Source: Ramazzottius varieornatus
Lineage: Eukaryota; Tardigrada; Eutardigrada; Parachela; Ramazzottiidae
Assembly: GCA_001949185.1 (NCBI GenBank)
Contig: BDGG01000006.1
Location: forward strand, 1,671,657 to 1,735,656
DNA length: 64,000 nucleotides
Direction of reading: 5' to 3'
The stretch's first letter is position 1, and the number at the start of each line of letters is the position of its first letter. Below the pieces are notes generated by a model, which had not been told where the DNA came from, did not search any database, and was given only the letters and a program-made list of their open reading frames with translations. This document shows, one piece after another, positions 24,427 through 36,330 of the stretch. A program made the position numbers and the translations under genes.

Positions 24427-25014
24427 TCACGTTAAATCTTCAAGATCGTCCTTTAAAATTTCCAACGCTTCTCGTGAAGATTGCAGCCGTTCTTTGGCCG
24501 TCTCTTTCAACGCGGCAAGATTCTTCGCTGCTACTTGAACCTCCAGGGAAATGTGTGCGATACTGAGAGGATCCCTCTCTGAAGTCGCCGTACCTGAAAG
24601 ATGATACAGCGTTGACTGACTTTCACTATTCGGGATGGTCCGATGGTTGAAGCGTTAAAAGCGTAGGTAGTTCAAGCATACCCAATCAGATCGTTCTCCC
24701 AAGTAGCGCATGCTCCCAGCAAATATCAATCGAAACGTGTGCCACTTGAAACTATTTGGTCGAGTCTGTCTGCCAATATTACCTTGTCTTGTGTTTCTGA
24801 ATATTGGGTCCTGGTTTTCATAAAGTGATAAGTCTTCCAGGAGATCGCGCCAGGTTGGTGGGACAGGTTCGTGTACACGTTCCGTGCTGTACGTCAGAGG
24901 CTTAGAGAAGACAGTGAAGTCGTGGGATAAATGTTGCCCTTCGGCTTCTTCCGCTGGGCTATCCTCGTTGTTATTCCCGGCCTCCATACCGAGATCGACG
25001 TACGCCTCCTTCAT
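24427..25014 (-). CDS. Small predicted coiled-coil protein, unrecognised (2 exons, 132 aa)
   Basis: Exon 1 is 25014-24783 (ATG to donor GTAATA) and exon 2 is 24593-24427 (acceptor CTTTCAG to TGA). Phase 1 joins cleanly. The N-terminal half is acidic then Pro/Thr-rich, with VPPTWRDLLEDLSLYEN. The C-terminal half (SLEVQVAAKNLAALKETAKE then LQSSREALEILKDDLEDL) has heptad-like spacing and should form an amphipathic helix or coiled coil. The size and shape resemble small subunits of membrane-trafficking complexes, but no family is recognised. It ends 368 bp beyond the SHOC2 stop in convergent orientation. Its single intron carries a 47-bp hairpin repeat. Confidence 0.6.
24701..24747 (+). repeat. 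47-bp hairpin repeat in the coiled-coil gene intron
   Basis: Left arm AAGTAGCGCA, right arm GTGTGCCACTT. Flanks AGATCGTTCTCCC and TTTGGTCGAGTCTG match the extended arms of the family. Confidence 0.8.
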
Positions 25015-25720
25015 CTATGGCAAAAACACCTGCGCCATCAGTGCAGGTATCGAGGAAAAAGGAGTTAGAGAGCTTGGAAGAAATGACCGAAAAAACGTTT
25101 CAGGCTTTCAGCTCGCTTGTCTATAACAGCTAAGTCAGCTGACTGGCGACAGTGGTGTAAGGCCGTGTCGAGTACCCTGGGCGGAACAGGATACTTGCGG
25201 AAATCCTTCGGATTAAACGGTGAGTCGCTTGGGCCCCTTCGTAACCCAGGGGAAGCTACAATGTTGTCAAAGTTTTGAAAGTCCGATAAACCTAAAACTT
25301 TCCTTCCTATTCAATAGTCTATGCTCTATACTCGTACTTTTGATGTCTTCTTGGATCGATCAAGACGTGCGATATTGTCTGAACGTTCGTAGGGTATCCT
25401 TATCACAGTTGGCAAGTCTGGAAGTGGAGTTTGGTTCTGTCAGTGACTGGCAGACGTCGTTTGCCCTTTGTTGGGCTCTCCTCTAACATGCCTTCTAGCT
25501 TGTGATCATGCCTCTTCGGCTGTTTGAATCCACGCTTATGTAACCACGCTCGGTATCGGCACGGAAGCCACGGATGTAAAAATCCTACTCTTCGCAACTC
25601 TCTGTAGCTTCTGTCGTGTAGGTATCCCTTGGAATTCCGCTGCTCTACTTTATGCTTGAACACTGCTCACTGGGTTCTTTCCGTAGAGTGCATAGAGCTT
25701 GCGGTTTTTTTACCGCCGTC

Positions 25721-28700
25721 ATGGATAATGATCTGAGACGCAGAGCTTCCGAAAGGCAACCCCCCGGAACACAAAGGTCGGCTCAACCGGAGGTAAGAGA
25801 CGAGTGAAGTGAAGCATGGCCAGAGCCTCGAATTTCTCTAGATATTATGCCAAGAAATCGAATTTTATTCGAAGTCGACGCGTGATGTCACTGCGGTTCC
25901 GTATTAGACCGTGTAGGTTTCGTGTACTGCTGTTGTGGTGCCGTGACGTCTTTGCGTGTGAATGAATTGAATGTGTCGACAGTTTCTGGATTGAGGCTCA
26001 GTTCTGAATTTGATTGAGGGCGAGCCTGCAGTGCTTTCTGGTTGGCCACAAGCCTGCTGTTGGCATATCCATTGCAGTTTCTCCGATCGATAGCATTCGA
26101 TATTGAAGTCACGGCGCAAACTTCCCCACTCGACACATCCATCGAATCTCGTTTGATATCCCCTCTCTGTTTTCTTGTTTGCACATGTTTTAGTGCTTCC
26201 TTTACGACCTTGCGGACCAAGGGTTTGTAGGGAAAGCACTGAGTGGAGTTAGGACTAGACTGGCTGTGTTTTGAGTCAGACGACGATCGGATCGATATGG
26301 ATAGTTCTTTATTGCCATCGTTCAACGTGTGTTCAATCTGGCAAATCCAATAAGTCTCTCGTTTAGGTGGAGAAAGATGCAGAAAGCGCAGAGGAGGATA
26401 ACAATGTGGAGAAGTTGGAGAATGATCTGGAAGATACCTTGGCCCAACCCAAAGACAGTGAATTTGAGCTGGTCCTGGAAAAACGAGGCTTCTCCTCGCG
26501 GTAAATCGAGTAAGCTTGCTGTCAAGATCCATAAAGAAGATTAATGAAGGGTTCTTCGGTTATTGACAGAGCGAGAAATTGGATTACCAGATTTGTCTTC
26601 ACGGTGGCCATGATCGCAGCGTTCTCCTTCGTCGTTCGACTTGGACCCCTATGGCTAATCATGCTGGTACGTGCGTTAATCTCATCTTCTTTCGGTTCTG
26701 GAGTGTTTAAATTTAGAGAAGAAGTCAGAAAAAAATTCCACCAAAAATCGTACAAAAATTTAAGCGCTTTTTTCTGTGGGAACTTTTCCGAAGTGGCGCA
26801 CGTCTTCAGTGTTATCGGTCGGCAACATGCGCCACCTGGAGGAATGATCCTGTTTCTGTTTGTTTAGATTCCAGTTATACTAAGGGATTTTTTCTTGTTG
26901 CAGATTGTGGTGATTCAAGTTCGGTGTTTTTACGAGATCATCAACATCGGCTATGTCATTTACAAAACTCACGATCTGCCGTGGTTTCGCTCACTCAGTT
27001 GGTACTTCCTGGTCGCCAGTAATTACTTCTATTACGGCGAGCATCTTATTGAGTATTTCGGGGTCTTCATTCGGAAAACCGTAAGCAAACCATCCTCTTG
27101 TCTCCGTTCGCCCCCTTCCACACTGCTCTTTCTCTATTGTGCGGTATACTCAGGGTCCTTTTCGTTTCAGGATTTCTTGCAGCCGCTCGTCTCATACCAC
27201 CGTCTCATCAGCTTTGGCTTGTACTGTGCCGGCATCGTTCTGTTCGTGCTCAGCCTTCGCAAACACTACTACTTCCGACAGTTCTCAATGGTACGTAGAG
27301 CTCTCATTTTCAACTTTGAATAATGGATATGAGCGCTCGGCAAACAGACTGAACACGTTTATTTCCCCGAAGTGGCGCACTTTTCCAGTGTTATTATCAA
27401 TAACTGAAAGCGTGCGCCACTTGGAGAAACAGTCTTGTCGATTTATCACGTGGCGCACGTTTGCCGCATTTCTGGTCGGTAGCGTTCGCCACTAAAGAAA
27501 ACAATCGGGTCGAGTTTTTTAGCCGAATTCTTATACGGATGGTACTGTATCCTCGTTTGCTTCGTAGTTTGCGTGGACGCACATCACACTGTTGATAGTC
27601 AACTCGGCCGCGTACTTCTTCGTGCAAAACATCTTCCAAGGCCTGATATGGTTTTTGGTCCCTGTATCGTTGATCATCTGCAACGACATCATGGCCTACA
27701 TGTTCGGCTTCTTCTTCGGAAAGACCCCGCTTATCAAGCTGTCCCCGAAGAAGACGTGGGAAGGCTTCATTGGTGGTGGATTGTCCACGGTCCTCTTCGG
27801 CGTCATGGTACCTATCGCACCCTACCAATTTTATTTTTAACTCTCTCATATGGCCACTGTTACTTCCACAGGTTTCCTACATTCTGATCCACTATCCATA
27901 CTTTACCTGTCCGTTGGAGTACTACCACGACGACACCGTGCGACCTAACGTGGACTGCACGCCCCACTTCGCTTTCGAGCTGCACCAGTATGGACTACCC
28001 AAGATCTTCCATTTGGTAAGCACGACCCATTCAATGTCAAAAATGAAAGCTAGATGAAAACAAAAAAGGGGGAGCTTGGCCAACGGACTCTACGAGATGT
28101 TTTTTCGAAGTGGCGCACACTCACAGCCAATCACACCAGTAGCGTGCGCCACTTGAGAACTCTAGAAGATTCGTGCAGCCAGTTGGCGCACACTGGCAGC
28201 CAATCACACCGAACAAGTGCGCCAGTTGGAAAAAAGGATTATATCGAGCCTAGTGTGCTCCTTGTAGGTTGGAATGAAGAACATAATGGCATACCCGTTC
28301 ATCTGGCATTCCATCGCCATGTCACTCTTCGCTTCGGTCATCGGACCGTTCGGCGGATTCTTTGCCAGTGGCTTCAAGCGCGCATTCAAAATAAAGGTAC
28401 AGCAAGAATGCGACCGAGATCCTCTTTCGTAATTTTTCTGACATTTTTCGAGCGTGGTATTTCGTTGCAGGATTTCGCCGAGTTGATTCCCGGCCATGGT
28501 GGAGTCATGGACCGTTTCGATTGTCAGATCCTGATGGCGTGCTTCGTCAATGTGTACATCCGCTCCTTCATCCGCGTCGCCAATCCACACAAGCTCTTCA
28601 GTCAAGCCATGCGGATGGAGGCAGTTGACCAGCTGATACTCTTCAACTCGCTGAAGAACTACCTGGTCAATAACGGGGTGCTACCGGGTGAAGACCAGGC

Positions 28701-28734
28701 GGTGTACCTAGATCAGCCACCTGTCATCACATAG
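25721..28734 (+). CDS. CDP-diacylglycerol synthase (phosphatidate cytidylyltransferase), complete (9 exons, 458 aa)
   Basis: Exons are 25721-25792, 26367-26500, 26570-26666, 26904-27080, 27171-27290, 27568-27807, 27872-28015, 28268-28396 and 28471-28734, with phases joining to 1377 nt. The enzyme makes CDP-diacylglycerol from phosphatidate and CTP in the ER membrane, feeding phosphatidylinositol synthesis. Evidence is the acidic N-terminus, about eight hydrophobic segments, [12 protein letters not shown], and the CTP-transferase signature [12 protein letters not shown]...[11 protein letters not shown] across the last exon junction (residues about 362-388), with its Lys, Asp and HGG residues intact. 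Length matches animal CDS1/CDS2 (about 445-460 aa). Introns 3, 5 and 7 carry five hairpin repeats. The IP3 3-kinase at the left edge acts in the same phosphoinositide economy, but there is no sign the two are co-regulated. Confidence 0.95.
26791..26837 (-). repeat. 47-bp hairpin repeat in CDS intron 3
   Basis: AAGTGGCGCACG...CATGCGCCACCT, with reverse-type centre CTTCAGTGTTATCGG. Confidence 0.85.
27370..27493. repeat. Two hairpin repeats side by side in CDS intron 5
   Basis: Copy a is 27370-27422 (53 bp, intact arms, long centre). Copy b is 27448-27493, whose right arm has decayed to GTTCGCCACT. Flanks contain CTTGTCGA and GGGTCGAGTTTTTTAG, as in other copies. Confidence 0.85.
28108..28227 (+). 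repeat. Two hairpin repeats side by side in CDS intron 7
   Basis: Copy a (28108-28154) and copy b (28181-28227) share the centre CAGCCAATCACACC. Copy b carries AGTT in place of AAGT in its left arm and AGTT in place of ACTT in its right arm. Confidence 0.85.
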
Positions 28735-29222
28735 AGTTGCACTAGTTTTTCAGATGTACTGTAGCTTATAGATCAATTGTTTTTCAGCAGCCAATTATGT
28801 CTTGTTTTTTATCGTATAGTAGAGTCTTTATTGGTAGCATCCAGCGGTAGTATTCTTTCTGGTGCTATGCAGTACTAAGGCTCTAATTTTGTGCACATCC
28901 TTGACGGCTTTATTGTAAGCCAAATTTATACCAAATGTCTTTGTCCGTATTTGTACGCTAATATCCTCATTGCCAGTTGACCATAAGTTTTTCTTGGCGA
29001 AGTTTTGATCTATAATGTCTCGGTCAGGATGATGGTACGATGCGATAAGGTGTACGTACAAAATCAGGCCTGTGATAAAAAGCTAGCTGCATTAGCCGCT
29101 AAAAAGTTAGCCGGAGAGAGGGTTTAAATAACTGGGCGTTTACAGCAACCGGAAGAGGAAAGTTGAGATAATTCCGGAAAGAAATATTATCCATGAGATC
29201 CATAGGAATAAGTAAAAATCAG

Positions 29223-29273
29223 CTGCTACTGCTACCACTTCCGCTACTGCTACTACTTCCGCTACTGCTTCTG
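29223..29273. repeat. CTA/CTG/CTT trinucleotide-rich tract
   Basis: An imperfect trinucleotide repeat of GCTACTGCTACCACTTCC type. It lies beyond the stop codon of the minus-strand prohormone gene, so it is 3' untranslated or intergenic. Confidence 0.6.
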
Positions 29274-29358
29274 GGGCTCGTTGGATGCTGAGGCCGCTGC
29301 TACTCTTGATCTCAGCATGGCTTCATGGAAGCCGAATATGGTGCTGGATTTCTGTTGT

Positions 29359-30733
29359 TCATCGTCCATAACAGGACACCGAGTTGAAATAACAGAGTAT
29401 GGAGCGACTCTTAGCATCCAGACGTTTGACGGGAGGAAGCACGCGGAAGTTGTCCAGGTACGCTGACTTGGACGAGCCCGATGGAGAGAGACTCGAGCTC
29501 ATGTCGTTGGCTTCACTGCTGGTCCAGTAGGCCGGTGCGCTGCGTCGTAGGTATTTCCCAAAGGCGCGGTTTGATCCCATAAGCTGTAAGTACAGGAAAA
29601 TCCAAATTAGAAATTGTAATAAAATTCCATACGATTATCTCAGATTACAGCGTGCGAATTCTTTGAATTCAAAAACGGTTCAGCGTTGAGTCAAGGTGAT
29701 TCAGTCGAAACGTTCCCGGATCGTCGAAGTACCGTGTATCGTGAAAGTCAACATTTAAAGGCGTACATTGAAAGGCTAATGCGTGTATGAGAGGCATCAT
29801 TGTCCTGGATTTTGTTCCCGTAATCGCCATCTAAAGGCCCGGTAATATCCATAATAACAGCCCTGTGTGTTTGCCCATTGAGCCTCAATATTGGCCTGGG
29901 ATTGCGAGTCGCACACGGTCAACAAGGAAGCCGGTACGTTGGGGCTTAGCGGCACCCATGCGTGTCACTGTGGTGAAACGGACGTGTTGTTGCCAACAGA
30001 ATCTTGTGTGCTAGTAGGAAATATGATGTAATGGTGTTAGGTAATGTGCGTAACCTACAAATCCCTCCTGGCACCCCGGTAAAAAAACACTCTGTTTTTG
30101 AAAAATATAATTGTCAGCTCCATCCCGTCCAAGTCACCTCAGCGCTACGGTTTCCTTGTTATACGTTCAGCCATCCCCTCGAGAAATCGTGAAACCTTCA
30201 GGCCGAAGCTCGGCTTGATGTGACGAGTTCTCCCTTACATGAAGCTATTGATGATTCGTCGCTCGGACAGGATCTCCTGTGTCAGTAATGAAGCAATTGT
30301 GTAACTGGGTCGTTGAGCGGATGAAGTCTGTCAAGGTTCTCACCGGAATCAATTTCACAAGGCGGAACAACCTCCGCTGGCCGTCTGGGGACTCGATTAC
30401 TTCGGCCGGGAGCTACTGAAACTAACAAGGGGGTTCCCGACCGAATTAGGACACTCCCAGTTGCGAAATCCCTAACTCATCATCTCCTCATGGGGCCGCC
30501 GGTATCTAAGACCTGGTAAAGCTGTGGAATGGTCGCTCTTAGGGACGAATTGCTCGACAAAATGACCTCGACCAGCAGTTTTGAAGTATATCGAAGTCAT
30601 GTCCATATCGAAGCATGCTTACCTTTGGGTTCGCCAGTAGTCCTTTCAAACTGTCGTCCATCGAAGAGGCATGACACACTTGGGAAGTGAGTAAGGATAA
30701 GAGGAATAAGGAATAGACGGCTGCTTTCGACAT
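29359..30733 (-). CDS. AstC: Allatostatin-C-type neuropeptide prohormone, complete (2 exons, 111 aa)
   Basis: Exon 1 is 30733-30623: signal peptide MSKAAVYSLFLLSLLTSQVC, then a short spacer, to donor GTAAGC. Exon 2 is 29583-29359 (acceptor CTTACAG). Phase 0 joins. The precursor ends VLPPVKR, then LDAKSRSILCYFNSVSCYG, then R and stop. That is a dibasic KR cleavage site, a peptide with the C-YFNSVS-C disulfide ring of the allatostatin-C/somatostatin-like family, a Gly amide donor and a terminal Arg. The mature hormone is probably a C-terminally amidated cyclic peptide ending in Tyr. Allatostatin C inhibits hormone synthesis and muscle or gut activity in arthropods through a somatostatin-receptor-like GPCR, and such a receptor is encoded at 56.3-59.5 kb. 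RR at KYLRR in the spacer is another possible cleavage site. A second in-frame ATG at 30754 would extend the leader by seven residues. Confidence 0.85.
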
Positions 30734-32760
30734 GTTGAATGACGAAGAGCACATTTCTGTTGGAATAAGGCGAATGTTGAACAGACGTTCAGGAAAGTGG
30801 GAGAACAACGAGCAGCGATAACGTTAGAGTGACAGATAAGGACGGCGTGCGAGAGGAGTGATCACAGGTAGATCGAAATTTAAATGAGCCGTTGTTGTAG
30901 CGGTCCTAAAGCGGCAATGACAGTTAGGAAGCAGGAAGTTGTCAACTAATGTTGTGATATGCGATAAAGTATCTTGTCATCAGGGACACTTGATTACCCG
31001 CCGATCCTCGCAATGATACAGACCAGGAAGAGATTAACTTCGCTCTGGTTAGGCCTTATATGTATTTCAGCACTGATGATCGATGACGTCTAAGCCGCAG
31101 GTGAAGGCCACTATCACAAATTCAAATAAACTTTAAAGTGTGAAAAACGGTGGAGGCTAAAATACAGTTGCTCTAACGACCTGTTCTTATACTTGGGCCG
31201 GTTCCAGCTGTAACGTCATTGTACTTGGTGGGCTGTGAGTCAACGCGCCGTACGTCAAATGGGAACCTCAGTGTACCGGGTGTCGAGAGCTGGCCAACCG
31301 GATCATAACGAGAAGGCTGAGCGGGTTCTCGCAAAATGTCAAAGTGGACCGGGATGAGCTATAATCAACGGGGAGTTAAAGCTACTTCCGCCCTGATGAG
31401 CAAGATGTATTGGGATATTACGCTATACTAGGTTACTGTGACTGCGCAGGTTTCTTCCCCATTTCACGCAGAACACTTTGAGTTACTTGAGGGACGTCAT
31501 TTCGGTATGTTAATACCGGTACTGCCACCTGAAAGGGAGGTTACGCCTAGACAAATATAATGTGAGAATAGCGTGGGCAGAAGGTCCAGCCCGTCATTAC
31601 ACCATGGGGACGGGCTAATCTCGAGTGCAGCGCATCCTAATCTGTACAGGAGGGGAATCCAGTAATTTTCGTCACTGGTATAGTCAACCCGTATAGCTTG
31701 GAATTTCCTGATTGTTAAGTTGTTGTCGAAGGTTGGTTAAAGTTTACGACGACGAGGTTGCGTCCTAATGCGCGTATGTGGTTCAATGCTGACTACACAT
31801 GGGGATGTTTCCCTCAGATCGACCTGTGCACGGAAGCGCGATTGCCTGCCACGCCCAAGAAGCAAAAGGGTCCCATGTCGATAGCTCGCATAGTACTGTA
31901 CCTCCCTAAACTGCTGACAATTTGCGCTTGCGTTCTACAGCAGGTGACCTTTTCATATGAGATATTTTTTCTGGTGACATCGGGATCAGCCTCCGCGTCA
32001 GCGAACTAAGACGGAAGCGATTAACTTCGTAATCGAGCGAACTCGGGCATTCGAAGAATACCCCTTCACCTCTGTCCCCCTTGGAATAGACCCTTTCTAC
32101 GGCTTTACTTCTGGAGAGAAGGTCGCGACGTAATAATTCACTTCAAAATTTGTGCTTCGATTGATTTAGTTGATTGGTCAATTACAGCTGGCCCGTGTCG
32201 CTTTCGCTCCGTTCCCCACATTTTTGTCCATCCCCACATTTAGGCCAGGCACGTGTATTTTATTTCCTTGACAAAGCAGCCAAAGCTAGTGGGTTCTTCC
32301 GGTACGAAACACACGGACGCGTATGTCCGCTTACGCCTTTCTGTCTGTCACAGAACAACGCTGTAGGCTTCTTAACTTTTCTCTTGCCATCAAAAGTCGA
32401 TTTTGTGACTCTAAAACACTTATCCACCAATGTGGTGTGTTCGACCCGGAATAGATCGCTTTTTTTTTACAAACGTGGCAAGGAGTGTTGATAGTACCTA
32501 GCGTCGGTAGAGAACCAGAAGATGGCGGCAACGAGGGACTGGTGACTTTGCGAGAAATCAAGTACAACAAAGAACATCTGAATAATGCCGTACAGCTTAA
32601 AAAAACCCGCTGAAGTAGAATTTCAGCAATTAGCGTATCCGGAATGTGTCACCACCTCTCCACTATTGTTCATTGATTACACATAGGTGGGGCACTTATA
32701 TGTTGCATTATACGGAACAAAATAAGTGGCACTGCCGATTTAAAGGTGACGAATGCGTGC
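30734..32760. other. Intergenic, no gene recognised
   Basis: This is the upstream region of the prohormone gene and the downstream region of the nicotinic receptor gene. No exon, repeat or RNA gene is supported. Confidence 0.4.
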
Positions 32761-35700
32761 TCATACTTGAAAGTGTGGCGCCGACATGAGTACCCCAATC
32801 GAGAAACCCAGGGTGAAAATAACAACGATCCACAAGAACAGTCTATCAAGAACCATGGCTGCGAACTTCCAATCGTTGGCCACTTCGTCGTTCGTGTCTT
32901 CTTGTCGTTGGCGGTTGGCAATGTAGCGGACCTCTCGAAGAATATCTTCAACGCCGGTGCACCGTGGCTTCTGTACCTGGGCCAAGAACCGAATCTGTGT
33001 TTTGAACATTCACATTTTTATTTCGTCAATTAGAAGGCCGGCATACAGAATGCATACAGAACCTTTAATATCGTGACTCTACATGGCGCACTTTTTCATA
33101 GTTGTTGGCTGGTGGCGTGCGCTACTTGGGACATCGATATCAAGTGGCGCAGACTTCCAGCTCACCACATGAAAACGTGCGTCGGTTGGGAAATCTATAG
33201 ATATAATTCAAGTGGCGCACGCCTTCAGCCAAAACAGCTGTAAACATGCGGCACTTGGCGAAAGATCTGGTCGAACCTGTTAGGCTGCCGGCCTCCCAAC
33301 TTGGCTCTCTTACCGTTTTGTTCGTCAGGTGTCTCCCATAGTGTCCATTGTGCTGCAGTCTGTTTTCGGGCACCGTAATGTTGCTTAAGCTGCGCATGTT
33401 GACCATAGACCGGTCGTCCAGGTCTAGGACATTGGCGAGGAGACTACAAGAACGAGCTTGCAGGTCGAGGGCGCTTAATGCGTGAGTGAGTTGTTTTTCG
33501 ACATTGGCGATCGTCTTGGGACAACAAGTGTCGCAACTCGATTCCTTTGTGTCTTTCTTCTCCTTCAGCTTGGAGCGAGGTCGCTGGACCCGTAAAACGG
33601 CTGGCAGCCATACCAATAACAGTTTGCGAATCTGTAACAACAAGTCAATTGCAAAAAGCTGAATGCATGGTTGGACTCAGATATCTGTTTGTGTTTACCC
33701 AAGGATACATAATATGGGTGTCCGCCGTCCGAAAATGTACGTTGAGCACAATCACAGTTAACACCACAGAGAAGCCGGTCATCACCATGATCAGAGTGAA
33801 GTAAGTACCTGCAGCATCCAGCAAAATTAGGTCAGTGTCGGCGATTGTAATATATTCACCCAGATCGTCATTCCGAGTGGCGCACGGTCTCGCTGTTATT
33901 GGCTGCACGTGTGCGCCACTTGCAAAACTGATGTGAGTGGCGCACGGTCTCGCTGTTACTGGCTGCAAGTATGCGCCACATGCAAAACTGATGTGGGTGA
34001 ATTCATATGCCGACGTTACAAGTTATAACTTGGAAGTGCCCTCTGGTGGTTATAATGTGGTGGAGACTAGACCTGCCTATTAATGGAATAGCGTCTGAAG
34101 TGGCCGGCATCGATTCGGCGACGAGCAGCAAAAAGACAGTCAAAGAAAGCAGGATTGTCACGCCTGAAAACAATCGTCAAGATCGCAATGAATAATTTGC
34201 AGGGTGGAAAAGTGAAGAGAAAAAGAGGGCGGAAGTACCAAGCGTCAGTTTTTCTCCGGATTCCACTGGCAGGCAAAAACCCAGCAGTGCGATGGAGCTG
34301 ATTAGCGCACATGGGAGCATCAAGTTGAAGACGTAGAAGAGGACGCGACGACGAATGATAATGGTGAACGTCACATCAACCTGTCAACAGTAAAGGAAAA
34401 AAGTAGATGAGGAGCAAATAAAGACCGAAGGGTTGAAATTAGGGAGGAAAAGGTTACGCACGTAAGGTTCTGGACAACACGCATACGTGATGACGTTGCG
34501 TCTGGCTGGAGCTCCTGCATCCAAGAAGAGACTTATAACGGTTCGTCAGACTATGATTCCGATTACAGGGCTTCTACGATGACCGGCATACCAATTAGCT
34601 CCCACTCGCCATTGCTCATAAAGGACTGCAAGTCGGCTTCGTTTTTCTTCAGCTGTAGGTCGATCTTGTCCCCGTCGTAGCTCCAAGATCCAAACTGTAT
34701 AAGCAACCCATTTTCCAATACTGTACAGTTTCCATGCCACGTGACAAAAGACGAGTTCCGCCAGAAGGACTGCTACCTTGAGTGTGCAGTGTTGTTCGTC
34801 GAAGGGAAACCACGTGATGTTGATCTTGCAGGTACTCTTGAAGATGCCGGGAGGAATGTACACGCAATCTCCGGTACTGTAGACCACCACGTTTGAATGG
34901 TAGCTGTTGTCAAAATTTTCGTCCGCACTATGAAGAAAATCTCTAGAATATGGCACAGTGTAATGAAGTTACAACATCCAAATTTATGGCGGGGCTACTG
35001 AAACTCGTCGCCTCGGAGATACAGTATGTTACAGAGTAAAGTCTATATTCTAATTCCTAGCTATAGCGTGCCTATGTATTAATCATAGGAAGATATGGGG
35101 GCTACTGTACCTGTTGTAGAGAAGGACATCGGGTCTCCAGACTTTTTCGGGGTTGACCCGAATGTCACTGAGCCCTCCGTAGTCACTAGCGTTCCAGACC
35201 AAGTTGTAGTCATTCCATTCCTGCAAGAGTTTTCTTTTTTTCTGAATGAACGTAATCTAAAGTTTATCGATCGAGGAAAGTAGAGACGACTTCTTGAAAC
35301 TCTCCCCTATCGTACCATGGTGATCCATAGTGTGCTCGTCAGCATCTGGTTTTTTTCATCTAATGAAACATTCACAGTATCATATGGCGCTGGAGTGGGG
35401 GCTTGATTCGACATGGAGAAAACCAATAAATCCTAAAGTGTAGCGGAAAGTAGGGGGCACTTGCCGACATCCATAATTTGTTGGAGTGTCAAGCCGAAAA
35501 ACACCGGGTGGGACATTGATTCGTTGCGCACTGGCCGTTCCATTGTCGAGTAGTTGCTTCCTGGTCCGAAAAATTGGTTCAGCAGGCGTTTCTCATGGTG
35601 GCCCTGCAAACTTTCTGCAAAAGGTATGGCGTTAGTATATAGTCCTAATACCCAGCAGCTTCTGGCCTTTGAGGAATTTTTCTGTCATCTGTACAGACGA

Positions 35701-36330
35701 ATATCACGAGACTGAAAAATGTTCATTCCTCTGTTGAGTAGTGCCATAATATTGGTCGAGCGAAAACAAATTGCTGAGCTGGTGACAGTAGAAAAAAACC
35801 ATGAGACTGATCGAAATCGGGGAGCGAAGCAAGATCCCTGTGTAGGGAGAGAAAACAGCTTGCGCGCAGACTGGGAATGTCCAGCCAGGCATTTCATCCA
35901 TCCATCACTGCCAGTTTTGCAATTAAGCTCTGCAAAACTCCCACAAACCGACAGAGTTTAGGTGGAAAAATGATTTTTTACATCTCTTTCTCATTCGAGG
36001 TTCTTTACGGTTCGGAGGATGCAGAAAAGCATAGTACTTACCTTTAAGCCTGTCTGACCTGAATTGCCCAACTCAGAAACTTCTCTAGACTGAGCGAGAG
36101 AAACATCCCATAAGCTGCTTTATTTTACTGCTAAAAGTCGGCATATGATAAATCATTATATTCCTTCTTATTGCCGTTTTGCTATGGTATTATAAATACC
36201 AACATCTCCCCGTCAGCTGTTTCCGGACAACAGTGCAACTTGTTGGCTAGAATATAATCTCAGCGCGCTCAACCTTACCTTTAATGTGTACAACGAACAG
36301 GAACCAGACTCCGACGGATATGCTCTTCAT
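32761..36330 (-). CDS. Nicotinic acetylcholine receptor alpha-type subunit, complete (12 exons, 522 aa)
   Basis: Exons are 36330-36279, 35614-35465, 35359-35316, 35220-35111, 34942-34777, 34694-34592, 34514-34462, 34380-34239, 34163-34077, 33808-33699, 33631-33314 and 32994-32761. Phases join to 1569 nt. It is a pentameric ligand-gated cation channel subunit of nerve or muscle membranes. A signal peptide ([17 protein letters not shown]) precedes the ligand-binding domain with [17 protein letters not shown], a 13-residue Cys-loop ([15 protein letters not shown]) and vicinal cysteines in YACCPEPY, which mark an alpha subunit. M1 begins after [16 protein letters not shown]2 contains [17 protein letters not shown] with a Glu at its cytoplasmic end as in cation channels, M3 follows, then a loop of about 130 residues and M4 ([11 protein letters not shown]). 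Introns after exons 2 and 9 begin with GC. Two introns hold five hairpin repeats. Confidence 0.94.
33081..33256. repeat. Three hairpin repeats in a row in a receptor intron
   Basis: Copies are 33081-33127, 33142-33187 and 33210-33256, each 46-47 bp. All three arm pairs are recognisable with scattered changes. The last is followed by AAAGATCTGGTCGAACCTGTT, the conserved outer flank. Confidence 0.85.
33875..33994. repeat. 60-bp tandem duplication of a hairpin repeat in a receptor intron
   Basis: 33875-33934 and 33935-33994 are the same 60-bp unit (repeat plus TGCAAAACTGATGT spacer) with only a handful of differences. This is the youngest-looking pair in the window. Confidence 0.9.

Noticed and set aside
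25888-26532. A 214-codon minus-strand open frame
   Set aside because: It overlaps intron 1 and exon 2 of CDP-diacylglycerol synthase on the opposite strand, shows no family motifs and has no splice logic. It is a shadow frame.
28054-28734. A 226-codon plus-strand frame running through an intron into the last exons of CDP-diacylglycerol synthase
   Set aside because: Its first part is intron with two hairpin repeats and it crosses exon 8 in the wrong frame. Only its end coincides with the true last exon.
33081-33994. Regularly spaced hairpin repeats as a CRISPR array
   Set aside because: Units are palindromic MITE-like repeats with similar, short spacers inside introns of a eukaryotic receptor gene. 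There are no cas genes and the DNA is clearly eukaryotic.
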